Below, piece after piece: positions 46,181-54,903 of a stretch of 64,000 bases of DNA. The notes under the pieces are model-generated. The model did not search any database, had not been told where the DNA came from, and saw only the letters and a list, made by a program, of their open reading frames with translations. A program made the translations under genes and the position numbers. Origin of the DNA: Sphingobacterium sp. lm-10 (lineage in GTDB: Bacteria > Bacteroidota > Bacteroidia > Sphingobacteriales > Sphingobacteriaceae); contig NZ_JAMJWC010000001.1 of NCBI RefSeq assembly GCF_023554555.1, positions 2,232,001 through 2,296,000 of the forward strand. The letters run 5' to 3'. How positions within the stretch are numbered: the stretch's first letter is position 1; the number at the start of each line of letters is the position of its first letter.

Positions 46181-46390
46181 AAACCTGGAGGTTTAGTACT
46201 GCACTATCATGCTTCGCGTTTGCTATGGAGGCTCATCAAGTCCATTTCAAGTGCGGCCCGGCAATCGCCGAAGGAAAACAATCTATATAATCCATCTCCA
46301 TTGCATGCAGATGCGATACATCAATCCAAAAAAAAAGCGTTATATTAGAAGACAATTACCTATATGATATAAACGCTAAATCGAAAAAGC

Positions 46391-47350
46391 ATGAATAAAT
46401 TAAGTTCTCTAATGGCGGCTGCTTTGCTCAGTTGCAGCTCATTTGCTCTGGCACAACAAAACCCTGTTTTTCCGGGCAATTATGCCGATCCAGAGGGAAT
46501 TGTATACAACAACACGTACTGGATTTTCCCAACCTATTCTGCTCCCTATGAGGAGCAAATATTCTTCGACGCATTCTCTTCGAAAGATTTAGTAAACTGG
46601 GAAAAACATTCCCGTATTCTGGACAATAATGAGGTAAAGTGGGCAAACAAAGCCATGTGGGCGCCAGCCGTACTGGAGAAAGACGGTAAATACTATATTT
46701 TCTTTGGCGCAAACGACGTACACCCTGGTGAAGTGGGTGGTATCGGCGTGGCTGTAGCAGATAAACCCGAAGGGCCCTACAAGGATTTGATCGGCAAACC
46801 ATTAATCCAAGAAAATGTAAACGGTGCACAGCCCATCGATCAATTTGTATTCAAAGACAAAGACGGTACTTACTATATGTACTACGGAGGATGGAAACAT
46901 TGTAATATGGTGAAGTTAAAGCCTGACTTTACCGGACTACTACCTTTCGATGACGGAACCTACTATAAAGAAGTCACCCCGGAGAACTATGTAGAAGGTC
47001 CATTCATGTTTATAAAAGACGGAAAATACTACTTCATGTGGTCTGAAGGCGGTTGGACAGGTCCAGATTATAAAGTTGCTTATGCTATTGCTGATTCACC
47101 ATTTGGGCCATTCAAACGTGTGAACACCATCTTAGAACAGGATCCAGAAATTGCGACTGGCGCAGGCCATCACTCGGTCATCAAAGTGCCGAATGAAGAA
47201 AAATATTATATCGTATACCACCGTCGTCCATTGGGAAAAACCAGTGCTCATGACCGCGTAACCTGCGTAGAAGAATTACATTTTGATGAACAAGGCTTGA
47301 TTAAGCCGGTCAAGATGACCTTCGAAGGAGTTAGTCACCCCCTGAAATAG
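46391..47350 (+). CDS. GH43-family glycoside hydrolase, secreted
   Basis: 319 residues. The signal peptide (LSSLMAAALLSCSSFALAQQ) is followed by a five-bladed propeller domain. The general base Asp is expected in NYADPEGIVY (near 34). A middle Asp probably lies in PIDQFVFKDKDGTYYMYYGG and the general acid Glu in ENYVEGPFMF (near 205). The family holds arabinofuranosidases, xylosidases and galactosidases; the exact sugar cannot be read. It stands alone, after the repeat array, with no SusC/SusD pair in the window. Confidence 0.9.
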   Translation: MNKLSSLMAAALLSCSSFALAQQNPVFPGNYADPEGIVYNNTYWIFPTYSAPYEEQIFFDAFSSKDLVNWEKHSRILDNNEVKWANKAMWAPAVLEKDGKYYIFFGANDVHPGEVGGIGVAVADKPEGPYKDLIGKPLIQENVNGAQPIDQFVFKDKDGTYYMYYGGWKHCNMVKLKPDFTGLLPFDDGTYYKEVTPENYVEGPFMFIKDGKYYFMWSEGGWTGPDYKVAYAIADSPFGPFKRVNTILEQDPEIATGAGHHSVIKVPNEEKYYIVYHRRPLGKTSAHDRVTCVEELHFDEQGLIKPVKMTFEGVSHPLK

Positions 47351-47439
47351 GAGCTTCGCACGCTTTCGACTATGCGGTAACTATTTTGGATATATCGCTT
47401 ATCGTTTAGAAGAATACAAGGCACGCTAAAGTCGTTAGC

Positions 47440-47477
47440 TGTTCGGAATTGGACAATTTACTGTTCAATTCCGAACA
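47440..47477. promoter_or_regulatory. paired 16-bp palindromes upstream of the lone ATPase
   Basis: TGTTCGGAATTGGACA (47440-47455) and TGTTCAATTCCGAACA (47462-47477) start 22 bp apart. The nearer site is centred 63 bp from the GG at 47532. This ties the solitary ATPase gene to the permease regulon. Confidence 0.87.
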
Positions 47478-47530
47478 TTAACCACATCACACCCTTCTTC
47501 TTTCCGCTGTATTACAACGAGTTAAGACAC

Positions 47531-47546
47531 TGGCACATCCTTGGAA
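47531..47546 (+). promoter_or_regulatory. candidate sigma-54 promoter of the lone ATPase
   Basis: TGGCACATCCTTGGAA: perfect -24 TGGCAC; the TTGG -12 element is one base closer than textbook, as at the HlyD promoter (shared TGGCACATC). The leader to the ATG at 47575 is about 20 nt. Confidence 0.6.
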
Positions 47547-47574
47547 ATGTTTTACAAAACAAGCCATTGCATAC

Positions 47575-48240
47575 ATGATCGAACTAAAGCATATTTTCAA
47601 ATGGTATAATGTCGGAGGTACCAAGACTTTTGTACTGAAAGACATCAACCTACGTATTGAACAAGGAGAATTCATCTCTATAATGGGGCCTTCCGGATCT
47701 GGAAAATCTACCCTATTGCATATATTGGGGAATTTAGATATGCCAGATGAAGGTACTTACCATTTTTTGGAAGAAGATGTTTATGCCCTTAAAAGCCGAA
47801 AAAGAGCGGAGCTTTTTCAATCGCGCGTAGGCTTTGTATTTCAGTCCTACCACCTCATTGATGAGCTCACGGTGTATGAAAACATTGAGACGCCACTGAT
47901 ATATAAAAACATTTCAGGCTCAGAGCGCAAAGCTATTGTTGGCGATATGCTCGACCGCTTTGGCATTGTTGGCAAGAAAGATCTATTTCCTAATCAATTA
48001 TCAGGCGGACAGCAGCAGATTGTAGGCATTGCCCGAGCTTTGGCGGGATCTCCGAAACTCATCTTAGCAGATGAGCCTACCGGAAATCTTAACTCGCAAC
48101 AAGGCGAAGACGTTATGAAATTATTTAAAAAGCTCAATGAAGAAGGTGTCACCATTATTCAGGTAACTCACTCAGAGAAGAATGCAGAGTACGGCAATCG
48201 TATCATCAACTTGTTGGATGGACAGTTAAAGGCAGATTAA
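47575..48240 (+). CDS. MacB/LolD-type ABC ATPase without an adjacent permease
   Basis: 221 residues. Walker A GPSGSGKST (about 38), Q-loop FVFQSYHL, Walker B LILADEPTGNLN (about 160), switch His in QVTHSEKN. The ABC signature is LSGGQQQIVGIARAL: the usual Arg after QQQ is Ile. The D-loop Asp is Asn (GNLNS versus GNLDS in the array ATPase). It should still bind and hydrolyse ATP. No permease follows; the next gene is convergent and a terminator lies between. Since its promoter has the array's palindromes, it may serve P12-P14 or exchange with the first ATPase. Confidence 0.93.
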   Translation: MIELKHIFKWYNVGGTKTFVLKDINLRIEQGEFISIMGPSGSGKSTLLHILGNLDMPDEGTYHFLEEDVYALKSRKRAELFQSRVGFVFQSYHLIDELTVYENIETPLIYKNISGSERKAIVGDMLDRFGIVGKKDLFPNQLSGGQQQIVGIARALAGSPKLILADEPTGNLNSQQGEDVMKLFKKLNEEGVTIIQVTHSEKNAEYGNRIINLLDGQLKAD

Positions 48241-48265
48241 TAGCTGTCACTAAATAGAAAGCATT

Positions 48266-48305
48266 AAAAAAGCGCTATGAAGTTCACTCTTCATAGCGCT
48301 TTTTT
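48266..48305. terminator. bidirectional terminator between convergent genes
   Basis: A perfect 17-bp stem, AAAAAAGCGCTATGAAG / CTTCATAGCGCTTTTTT, with a 6-nt loop. A run on one side and T run on the other serve both the ATPase gene and the leftward gene ending at 48318. Confidence 0.92.
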
Positions 48306-48317
48306 GTAGGCGTATCC

Positions 48318-49118
48318 TTAAAAACTCGATACCCGGAAATTGCTAATAAAAGCCTGAGCACCATTACGGTATTTATCAGTGGATAGAAAGAAGTGCTTGG
48401 GTGCATTTATATCGATTACCGCTGCATCTAGTACCTTTTGGCTATCTATAAACAGCTGCATCTGTTCACCATCCACCGATATCGAGATATGCATAGTCGC
48501 ATTCGCATAATTGCTCAAAGGAAATGGCAGTGTACTGCTATTATTTCCCGCATCCGTGGTGATAGTTTCATAATAATACTTTAGACTGCTATATACACTC
48601 ACCTCTTTGCCCACGCCATAGATATAGCTTTTTGTACTATTGTTCTTCGAAAACCCAAAGTCTATATCGCGCAAATCGCTGGCCTCGCTGGCGCGTGTGA
48701 GCAGATCAAACTCAAGTGTAAATTTCTTCGGTAGCTGAAGCAAGGTGTCTAATTGATAAGATGCACGTGCGGCAAGCTGAAGCCATTTGCCTGATACACC
48801 ATTGAGTGATACCACAGCCCCTGTGCTATTGGTCTGCCAATATCGAGGCATACTACCGGGCGCATCATTTGCCAAATCGTCTGAAAAGATAAGTTGCGTG
48901 CCCCGTAAAAATGGTTCGCCGGGGTTTAATCCGCCCAACACACCTTCTAATTGCGTATTCGTTGACCCAGCGGCAGGCTTGGTTTTCTTCGAATCCAGCA
49001 TCTCGTCGATCTTTTTTTCTGCTTTATTTTCTAATCTTCGTTGTACTTTTTTCAATACCTGTGCTTGCGAGCCATATGCCAAGCCAACAAGGACAGTCAA
49101 AAAAATGATCTTTTTCAT
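48318..49118 (-). CDS. secreted protein with a probable jelly-roll (LamG-like) domain, function unknown
   Basis: 266 residues. Signal peptide KKIIFLTVLVGLAYGSQA; then a basic/acidic helical stretch (LKKVQRRLENKAEKKIDEML) and a low-complexity linker. The ~175-residue C-terminal part (FSDDLANDAPGSMPRYWQTN ... FTLEFDLLTR ... ISVDGEQMQLFIDSQKVLDA ... FFLSTDKYRNGAQAFISNFRV) has the pattern of a concanavalin-like lectin fold. Similar regions precede OmpA domains in Bacteroidota, but no OmpA domain is present here. It is separated from the GH92 operon by a terminator, so it is probably a single-gene unit. Confidence 0.75.
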   Translation of the reverse strand: MKKIIFLTVLVGLAYGSQAQVLKKVQRRLENKAEKKIDEMLDSKKTKPAAGSTNTQLEGVLGGLNPGEPFLRGTQLIFSDDLANDAPGSMPRYWQTNSTGAVVSLNGVSGKWLQLAARASYQLDTLLQLPKKFTLEFDLLTRASEASDLRDIDFGFSKNNSTKSYIYGVGKEVSVYSSLKYYYETITTDAGNNSSTLPFPLSNYANATMHISISVDGEQMQLFIDSQKVLDAAVIDINAPKHFFLSTDKYRNGAQAFISNFRVSSF

Positions 49119-49263
49119 ATCTATTGGTATCTATTTTTTTAAGGTTAAAGAGGAGTAGTATCCTCTGGAACAGTTTAAGACCCTAAGATAAGGCTTATAG
49201 ATAAGAAAACGCTTTTCTATCGTATCCCGGGAAACCAGTATTTTTACCGAGTATGGTATAAAA

Positions 49264-49296
49264 AAGCGGCATGAAATAGTAAATCTCATGCCGCTT
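49264..49296 (-). terminator. terminator of the GH92 operon
   Basis: On the minus strand, stem AAGCGGCATGA / TCATGCCGCTT (11 bp) is followed by TTTTAT. It lies about 30 nt past the GH92 stop at 49325. Confidence 0.85.
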
Positions 49297-49324
49297 CCTG
49301 CATTCTTAGAACTAGTTAATCGTA

Positions 49325-51664
49325 CTATGCCTTTTTGTTGGGCTTTGCTCCCATTTTAAATTCAAGCTTACCTCCATTCACGATATCGGCATGCTTGAGG
49401 ATATACCCTTTTAAAGGCTTACCATTTAAGCGTACTTCCTGTACGTATACGTTTTTATCGCTTTGATTGGTAGCCGTTACCTCAAAGGTTTTCCCATTTT
49501 CTAATTTCACAGATGCAGATTTTACCAAGGGGCTGCCTAACCAATAATCTTGAGAACCTGGAGCTACCGGATAGAAGCCCATGCTGGAAAATAAATACCA
49601 GGCACTCATCTGACCGCAGTCATCATTTCCACCGAGACCATCTGCACCATTATGATACTGATCTTTCAGAATCTTACGAATCCATTCTTGAGATTTCCAT
49701 CCTTCACCGGCTAACTGATAAAGGTATACGACGTGATGCGCCGGCTCGTTGCCGTGCACATAATTACCAATAATTCCCTCCCGGGTAATGTCTTCTGTAT
49801 GTGCAAAAAACTCATCTGGCAAGTGCATCGTAAACAAAGAATCCAGATAGGTAGCAAGCTTCTTCTTGCCACCGATCAATTCCATTAATCCTTCTGGATT
49901 ATGCGGTACATACAGGCTGTAATTCCAGGTATTCCCTTCTATAAAACCCTGCCCATGAGTTTCCAAGACATCAAATTTCTCTCGGAATTTTCCTTCGACA
50001 TTTTTTGGTCGCATAAAACCGATAGATGGATCAAACATATTGCGCCAGTTCTCCGCGCGTTTAGCAAATGTTTGGTAGTCGGCATCCCTATTCAGGTGTT
50101 TGGCTAACTGCGCAATGCACCAATCATCGTAGGCATATTCCAAGGTGTTGGATACCGATGTACCATTTTTCTCATCGGGTATATAACCCAAATCGATGTA
50201 ATCTCCGATACCCTCGTAGCGGCGGTAATTAGCGGTCGCAATACACGCATCTAGCGCGGCATTAGCATCGCCTTTATAAACACCTTTCAATACCGCATCT
50301 GCAATGACCGAAACGCTGTGATAGCCGCTCATACACCAATTATCGTTACCGTAATGCGACCAGATTGGTAGCATTTTCAATGTGCTCTGATCATAATGTG
50401 CCATCATCGAAGCCACCATATCCGCGTTTCGGGAAGGATTGATCAAGTTCATATACGGGTGAAAAGCCCGGAAAGTATCCCACAAGGAGAACGACGAATA
50501 GTTCGTGAAACCATCGGCTTGGTGAACCTGATGGTCCAAACCACGATACTGCCCATTCACATCCATGTATTCCGTAGGCATCAGCGCCGCGTGATACATC
50601 GCGGTGTAGAAATTGACATAATCGGCTTTCGAAGGCAATATAGCTTGAATACGCTCTAGTTCCTTCTCCCACAAATCCTGTCCTTCGCGTTTCGTACGTT
50701 CGAAGTCCCAATGGGGTACTTCCGCTTCCATATTGGCTAAGGCATTGTCCATACTTACGGGAGATATGGCCAATTTCACCTGAACTTCTTCACCAGCCGT
50801 GACATCAAAGTCGAAGTGCATCCGAATTTTAGTACCGGCAATGTCTGGGAAGTTGTCCGTCTGGTCGAACTTGCGCCAAAATCCCTTATAAACTTGCTCT
50901 TTCTCAAAGTTCTTGGTACCATAATTACGGAATGGCTTGGAAAATTTCATCGCAAAATGTACGACGCGCGTACGCGCCCATCCGTGCGTCTGCCGATATC
51001 CTACGATGGTATGGTCATCTAGCACACGCGCTACCGTCCACACATTCTTCTCATCGTAGTTATAGATGCCATGCATTAAATCAAAGATGATATGACTTTC
51101 ACCTGCCTTACTGAAAGTATACTTGTGATGTCCTACCCGTGCGCTGGTCGTCAGCTCCGCTGTAATATCGTGCGCATCCAGTTTTACTTTGTAGTAATTG
51201 GCCGCAGCATGTTCGTTGTCATGGCTGTACGCCGAGCGATAGCCGCTACCGGGTTTATCTGCGGTACCTGGATTCAATTTGAGCGCACCACTGGTGGGCA
51301 TCAACAAGAAATCTCCCAAATCTGAATGGCCTGTACCGCTAAAGTGCGTATGACTAAAACCGACGATAGTAGGGTCACTGTACTGGTAGCCTGCACAATA
51401 TTTATACACATCACCATTGTATTTTCCATTCATGGCATACGGTATGGTATCTGTATCCGGACTGAGCTGTACCGAACCAAACGGTACCGTCGGTCCGGGG
51501 TAAGTATGCCCCATCTTCGCCGTCCCGATCATCGGATCTACATAATCCACCAATCTTTTCTCTTGCGCTTGTGCCGAACCACCAAGGTGCAGCAAGCTCA
51601 AAACACCAAGAGTGCGCAGGCATTCCTGCCAGCGCACTCTTTTAGCTAAACCTAAGTTTATCAT
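49325..51664 (-). CDS. GH92-family alpha-mannosidase, secreted (second gene of tandem pair)
   Basis: 779 residues, usual for GH92. A long n-region and hydrophobic core (LRTLGVLSLLHLGGSAQAQ) form the signal peptide. The N-terminal beta domain begins VDYVDPMIGTAKMGHTYPGPTVPFGSVQLSPDTD. The (alpha/alpha)6 domain has FSLWDTFRAFHPYMNLINP, GNEPAHHVVYLYQLAGEGW and GLGGNDDCGQMSAWYLFSSMGFYPVAPG, the family's calcium and catalytic acid region. GH92 enzymes are calcium-dependent exo-alpha-mannosidases. Its ATG overlaps the stop of the upstream GH92 gene by one base (TAATG), implying translational coupling. Confidence 0.95.
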   Translation of the reverse strand: MINLGLAKRVRWQECLRTLGVLSLLHLGGSAQAQEKRLVDYVDPMIGTAKMGHTYPGPTVPFGSVQLSPDTDTIPYAMNGKYNGDVYKYCAGYQYSDPTIVGFSHTHFSGTGHSDLGDFLLMPTSGALKLNPGTADKPGSGYRSAYSHDNEHAAANYYKVKLDAHDITAELTTSARVGHHKYTFSKAGESHIIFDLMHGIYNYDEKNVWTVARVLDDHTIVGYRQTHGWARTRVVHFAMKFSKPFRNYGTKNFEKEQVYKGFWRKFDQTDNFPDIAGTKIRMHFDFDVTAGEEVQVKLAISPVSMDNALANMEAEVPHWDFERTKREGQDLWEKELERIQAILPSKADYVNFYTAMYHAALMPTEYMDVNGQYRGLDHQVHQADGFTNYSSFSLWDTFRAFHPYMNLINPSRNADMVASMMAHYDQSTLKMLPIWSHYGNDNWCMSGYHSVSVIADAVLKGVYKGDANAALDACIATANYRRYEGIGDYIDLGYIPDEKNGTSVSNTLEYAYDDWCIAQLAKHLNRDADYQTFAKRAENWRNMFDPSIGFMRPKNVEGKFREKFDVLETHGQGFIEGNTWNYSLYVPHNPEGLMELIGGKKKLATYLDSLFTMHLPDEFFAHTEDITREGIIGNYVHGNEPAHHVVYLYQLAGEGWKSQEWIRKILKDQYHNGADGLGGNDDCGQMSAWYLFSSMGFYPVAPGSQDYWLGSPLVKSASVKLENGKTFEVTATNQSDKNVYVQEVRLNGKPLKGYILKHADIVNGGKLEFKMGAKPNKKA

Positions 51665-53976
51665 TATTTATATTTTCCTTCCATTTCTAACGTCAACGAA
51701 TAAGGAAAATCCGCTGCAGCCGTTCCTCGTTGTGTATTCGGTTGCGCTCCCATAGAGAAATCAATTTTCGAACCTTTTAGCAATTGTTCGTGTGTAATAA
51801 AGTTCTTCGCATGGGCTTTACCATCTACATTTAATTGCTGTACATAGCGGTTTTCAGCACTATTGTCCTTTCCTGCTATCGATATGGTATTTCCATTGGC
51901 GAGCGTAATCTCTGCCTTATCGAACAGTGGTGCACCAAAGATGTACTCATTTGTAGCCGGACACACGGGGTAGAAACCTAATGCCGAGAATACATACCAA
52001 GCAGATGTTTGTCCATTGTCTTCATCACCACAGTATCCATCTGGATAAGGTGTATACATACGATCCATCGTTTCACGTGCCCAGTATTGCGTTTTCCAAG
52101 GCTCGCCTGCATAATTATATAGATAGATCATATGCTGGATTGGCTGATTACCATGTGCATACTGCCCCATATTGGCCACTTGCATTTCACGAATCTCGTG
52201 GATCACACCACCATAATAGCTTTCGTCGAAAATCGGCGGAAGAGAGAATACAGAATCCAACTTAGTGGTAAATGATTGGTGTCCACCCATCAAACGTGCC
52301 AACCCTTCCACATCATGGAAGACCGACCAGGTATAGTGCCAGCTATTTCCTTCAGTAAATGCATCTCCCCATGTAAATGGGTTAAATGGCGACTGGAAAG
52401 AACCATCTTTATTTTTACCACGCATCAATCCAGTTGCCGGATCAAATAAGTGCTTATAGTTCATACTGCGTTTGCGGTACAATTCGATCTCTTTTTTTGG
52501 CTTTTTCAAGGCTTTTGCTAATTGATAAATCGCAAAATCATCGTAGGCATATTCCAAAGTTCTGGCCGCATTTTCATTGATTCCGACATCGTAAGGTACA
52601 TAACCCAAATCAATGTAGTACGGCGCACCTGCACGACCAACAGCGGTCATTGGGCCTTCATTGTTTGCACCATTTAACAAGGCTTCGTACAGGGTCTCAA
52701 TATCATAACCGCGCAATCCTTTGATATGCGCATCCGATACCACAGACGCAGAGTTGTTACCGACCATAATGTTGGCATAACCCGGACTGCTCCACTCGGG
52801 CAACCATCCGCCTTCTTTATACGCGTTGGCTAAGCCCTCTTGCATTTCTACGTTGATCTCTGGATATACCAGATTCAGGAATGGATATAGCGCACGGAAT
52901 GTATCCCAGAAGCCGGTTCCGCCAAACATACGGCCGGCGAGAATCTGACCATTATAAGGACTCCAATGTACCGGTTCATTATTAGCGTCGATCTCATATA
53001 ACTTATTCGGAAACAAAACCGTTCTGTACAAACACGAATAAAACGTTTTCAACTGATCCTGTGTACCACCACCTACTTTTACACGACTCAAGGTTTGATG
53101 CCAAGCCTCTTTTGCTTCATCATGAACAGTCACAAACGATTTAGCTCCGACTTCACGAGAAAGATTTAGTTCCGCCTGATCATAACTAATAAACGACGAT
53201 GCGACGCGCATGTTCACTTGCTCACCGCGTTTCGTTTTGAAACCTACAATAGCACCCGTATGGTTTCCCGCAGCTTCATGCGCAGACGAAGCTTGGTAAA
53301 CACTGTCTTTCCAAATCTTGGTGAAGGTAACCTCTTTATCGAAGTAGATCACAAAGTAGTTTTTGAAGTTCTCGTATTTACCACGGCTATAGCGGCTGGA
53401 GTAACCTACAATTTTATTCTCTTCTGGAATGAATTTAATCTCCGATCCTTTATCAAAAGCATCGATAGCAACGAAAGAGCTATCACTCTCTGGAAAGGTA
53501 AAACGAAATACCGCCGCACGTTCGGTTGGCGTAATCTCTGTCGTAACATCCGCATCGGCTAGGTAAACACTATAGTAATAAGGTTTAGCCGTTTCAGATT
53601 TATGCGAAAACCAACTAGCGCGCTTATCTTGATCGATTTCTGGTGTACCACTTCCTGGCATAATGGAAAACTGACCGTAGTCGTTCATCCAAGGAGAAGG
53701 TTGATGTGTTTGCTTGAAGCCGCGTAATTTGTCAGCAGCATAGGTATACATCCATCCGTCACCCATTTTACCGGTTTGCGGGCTCCAAAAGTTCATGCCC
53801 CAAGGCACAGCAATGGCCGGATAGGTATTTCCATTCGACATGGATGGTTTAGAATCGGTTCCCATCAAGGTATTCACCCATTCTTCAGGTCTTTCCACCT
53901 GGTCAATTTGTTGGGCAGATAATGCCCCTATCGAAAACAAGAATGATAGGGAATAAAATAAATAACGAAGGTTCAT
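51664..53976 (-). CDS. GH92-family alpha-mannosidase, secreted (first gene of tandem pair)
   Basis: 770 residues. Signal peptide YLFYSLSFLFSIGALSAQQ. GH92 hallmarks: EEWVNTLMGTDSKPSMSNGNTYPAIAVPWGMNFWSPQTG, GTGFWDTFRALYPFLNLVYP, GNQPIQHMIYLYNYAGEPWK, and GYCGDEDNGQTSAWYVFSALGFYPVCPAT. It shares only moderate similarity with its neighbour, so the two probably differ in linkage choice (GH92 covers alpha-1,2, 1,3, 1,4 and 1,6). It is 25 nt downstream of the BSP-type peptidase gene and coupled by TAATG to the next GH92. Confidence 0.95.
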   Translation of the reverse strand: MNLRYLFYSLSFLFSIGALSAQQIDQVERPEEWVNTLMGTDSKPSMSNGNTYPAIAVPWGMNFWSPQTGKMGDGWMYTYAADKLRGFKQTHQPSPWMNDYGQFSIMPGSGTPEIDQDKRASWFSHKSETAKPYYYSVYLADADVTTEITPTERAAVFRFTFPESDSSFVAIDAFDKGSEIKFIPEENKIVGYSSRYSRGKYENFKNYFVIYFDKEVTFTKIWKDSVYQASSAHEAAGNHTGAIVGFKTKRGEQVNMRVASSFISYDQAELNLSREVGAKSFVTVHDEAKEAWHQTLSRVKVGGGTQDQLKTFYSCLYRTVLFPNKLYEIDANNEPVHWSPYNGQILAGRMFGGTGFWDTFRALYPFLNLVYPEINVEMQEGLANAYKEGGWLPEWSSPGYANIMVGNNSASVVSDAHIKGLRGYDIETLYEALLNGANNEGPMTAVGRAGAPYYIDLGYVPYDVGINENAARTLEYAYDDFAIYQLAKALKKPKKEIELYRKRSMNYKHLFDPATGLMRGKNKDGSFQSPFNPFTWGDAFTEGNSWHYTWSVFHDVEGLARLMGGHQSFTTKLDSVFSLPPIFDESYYGGVIHEIREMQVANMGQYAHGNQPIQHMIYLYNYAGEPWKTQYWARETMDRMYTPYPDGYCGDEDNGQTSAWYVFSALGFYPVCPATNEYIFGAPLFDKAEITLANGNTISIAGKDNSAENRYVQQLNVDGKAHAKNFITHEQLLKGSKIDFSMGAQPNTQRGTAAADFPYSLTLEMEGKYK

Positions 53977-54001
53977 ATTTCGAAGATACTAAAAAATTGT
54001 T

Positions 54002-54700
54002 CTATACTTTATTAGCTGCCACATACGCATCCCAAAGCGCATCCAGCTCCATACCGGTAAGGCTTACCCAAATCTCTGGTGTATACGTTTTGTTGCGCAT
54101 GGCAGCATCTAACAGCTTTACTGCACCTTTTTTCTTATCGGTCTCTACCCAATCCAGAAAGCGTGCTGCTATCCGATAACTACTGGTGTAGCGGTGGTCT
54201 TCCTTAAGCGCTGGCAAAGACCAGTTGGCTGCCTTATTGTTCACACCATACTTATAGCGCACGTAGTCTGCTACTCCCTCTACCAACCAGCCTGGTCCAC
54301 TTCGAGGTGGATAGGCCTGTACGATGTGCATCACTTCATGCGTTACGACGTCAATATCTTCTGGCATCTTTTCCATCCAGGCTTGAGCAATCACAATTTT
54401 ACCATTATGAGCATATGCAACGCCATCATAAGCTGTATCAATCGTGATGTATACTTCCTTAAACGAGTTCTTATTATAATCTTTTACCAACTTAGGATAA
54501 TTAGTAAAAAACACTTCCTGCAGTCGCTTTTGTTGTGCAATATCAAAATCAGGGTTCTGCGCAAGAAAATGTAGCGTATAACCTTTTTTTGTAATTGTTT
54601 GAATTTGTTGCGCATGGAGTACAACAGGCAGAAATAGCGCAGCAAACAATCCTAAGGTTAGGGTGCTTAGCGCAGATTGGCGTTTAAAATAATTTAACAT
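54002..54700 (-). CDS. BSP-type (plant basic secretory protein-like) zinc peptidase, secreted
   Basis: 232 residues. Signal peptide with the core LSTLTLGLFAALFLPVVLHAQQ. The metal motif HEVMH in DVVTHEVMHIVQAY (near 125) is a metzincin-like HExxH; GPGWLVEGVADYVRYKYG supplies the downstream Glu and the family's WLVEG mark. The family (peptidases of plants and bacteria, PF04450) is often found with glycoside hydrolases in Bacteroidota. As first gene of the operon with two GH92 mannosidases it may trim the protein part of glycoproteins; that role is inference. Confidence 0.9.
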   Translation of the reverse strand: MLNYFKRQSALSTLTLGLFAALFLPVVLHAQQIQTITKKGYTLHFLAQNPDFDIAQQKRLQEVFFTNYPKLVKDYNKNSFKEVYITIDTAYDGVAYAHNGKIVIAQAWMEKMPEDIDVVTHEVMHIVQAYPPRSGPGWLVEGVADYVRYKYGVNNKAANWSLPALKEDHRYTSSYRIAARFLDWVETDKKKGAVKLLDAAMRNKTYTPEIWVSLTGMELDALWDAYVAANKV

Positions 54701-54903
54701 GGGTTTAGATGTAGGTGTCTGATAAGATATTGTTCTGTGAACTATCTGGAAATAAAAGTAATCGGATTTACCTAATCCCGATGTTAATGAAACCCCAACA
54801 AATTGTTAACAAAAACTAAACACCAGATCATTACCCATTGATTTTGTGTATATTCAGCCTGTTTTCAGATATAATTTCCCTTCATACATTGCTATACGCG
54901 AAC

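Noticed and set aside
54838..54903. N-terminal extension of the histidine kinase
   Set aside because: Adds a second hydrophobic stretch before TM1 and has no better start signals than the ATG at 54904; kept as an alternative only.
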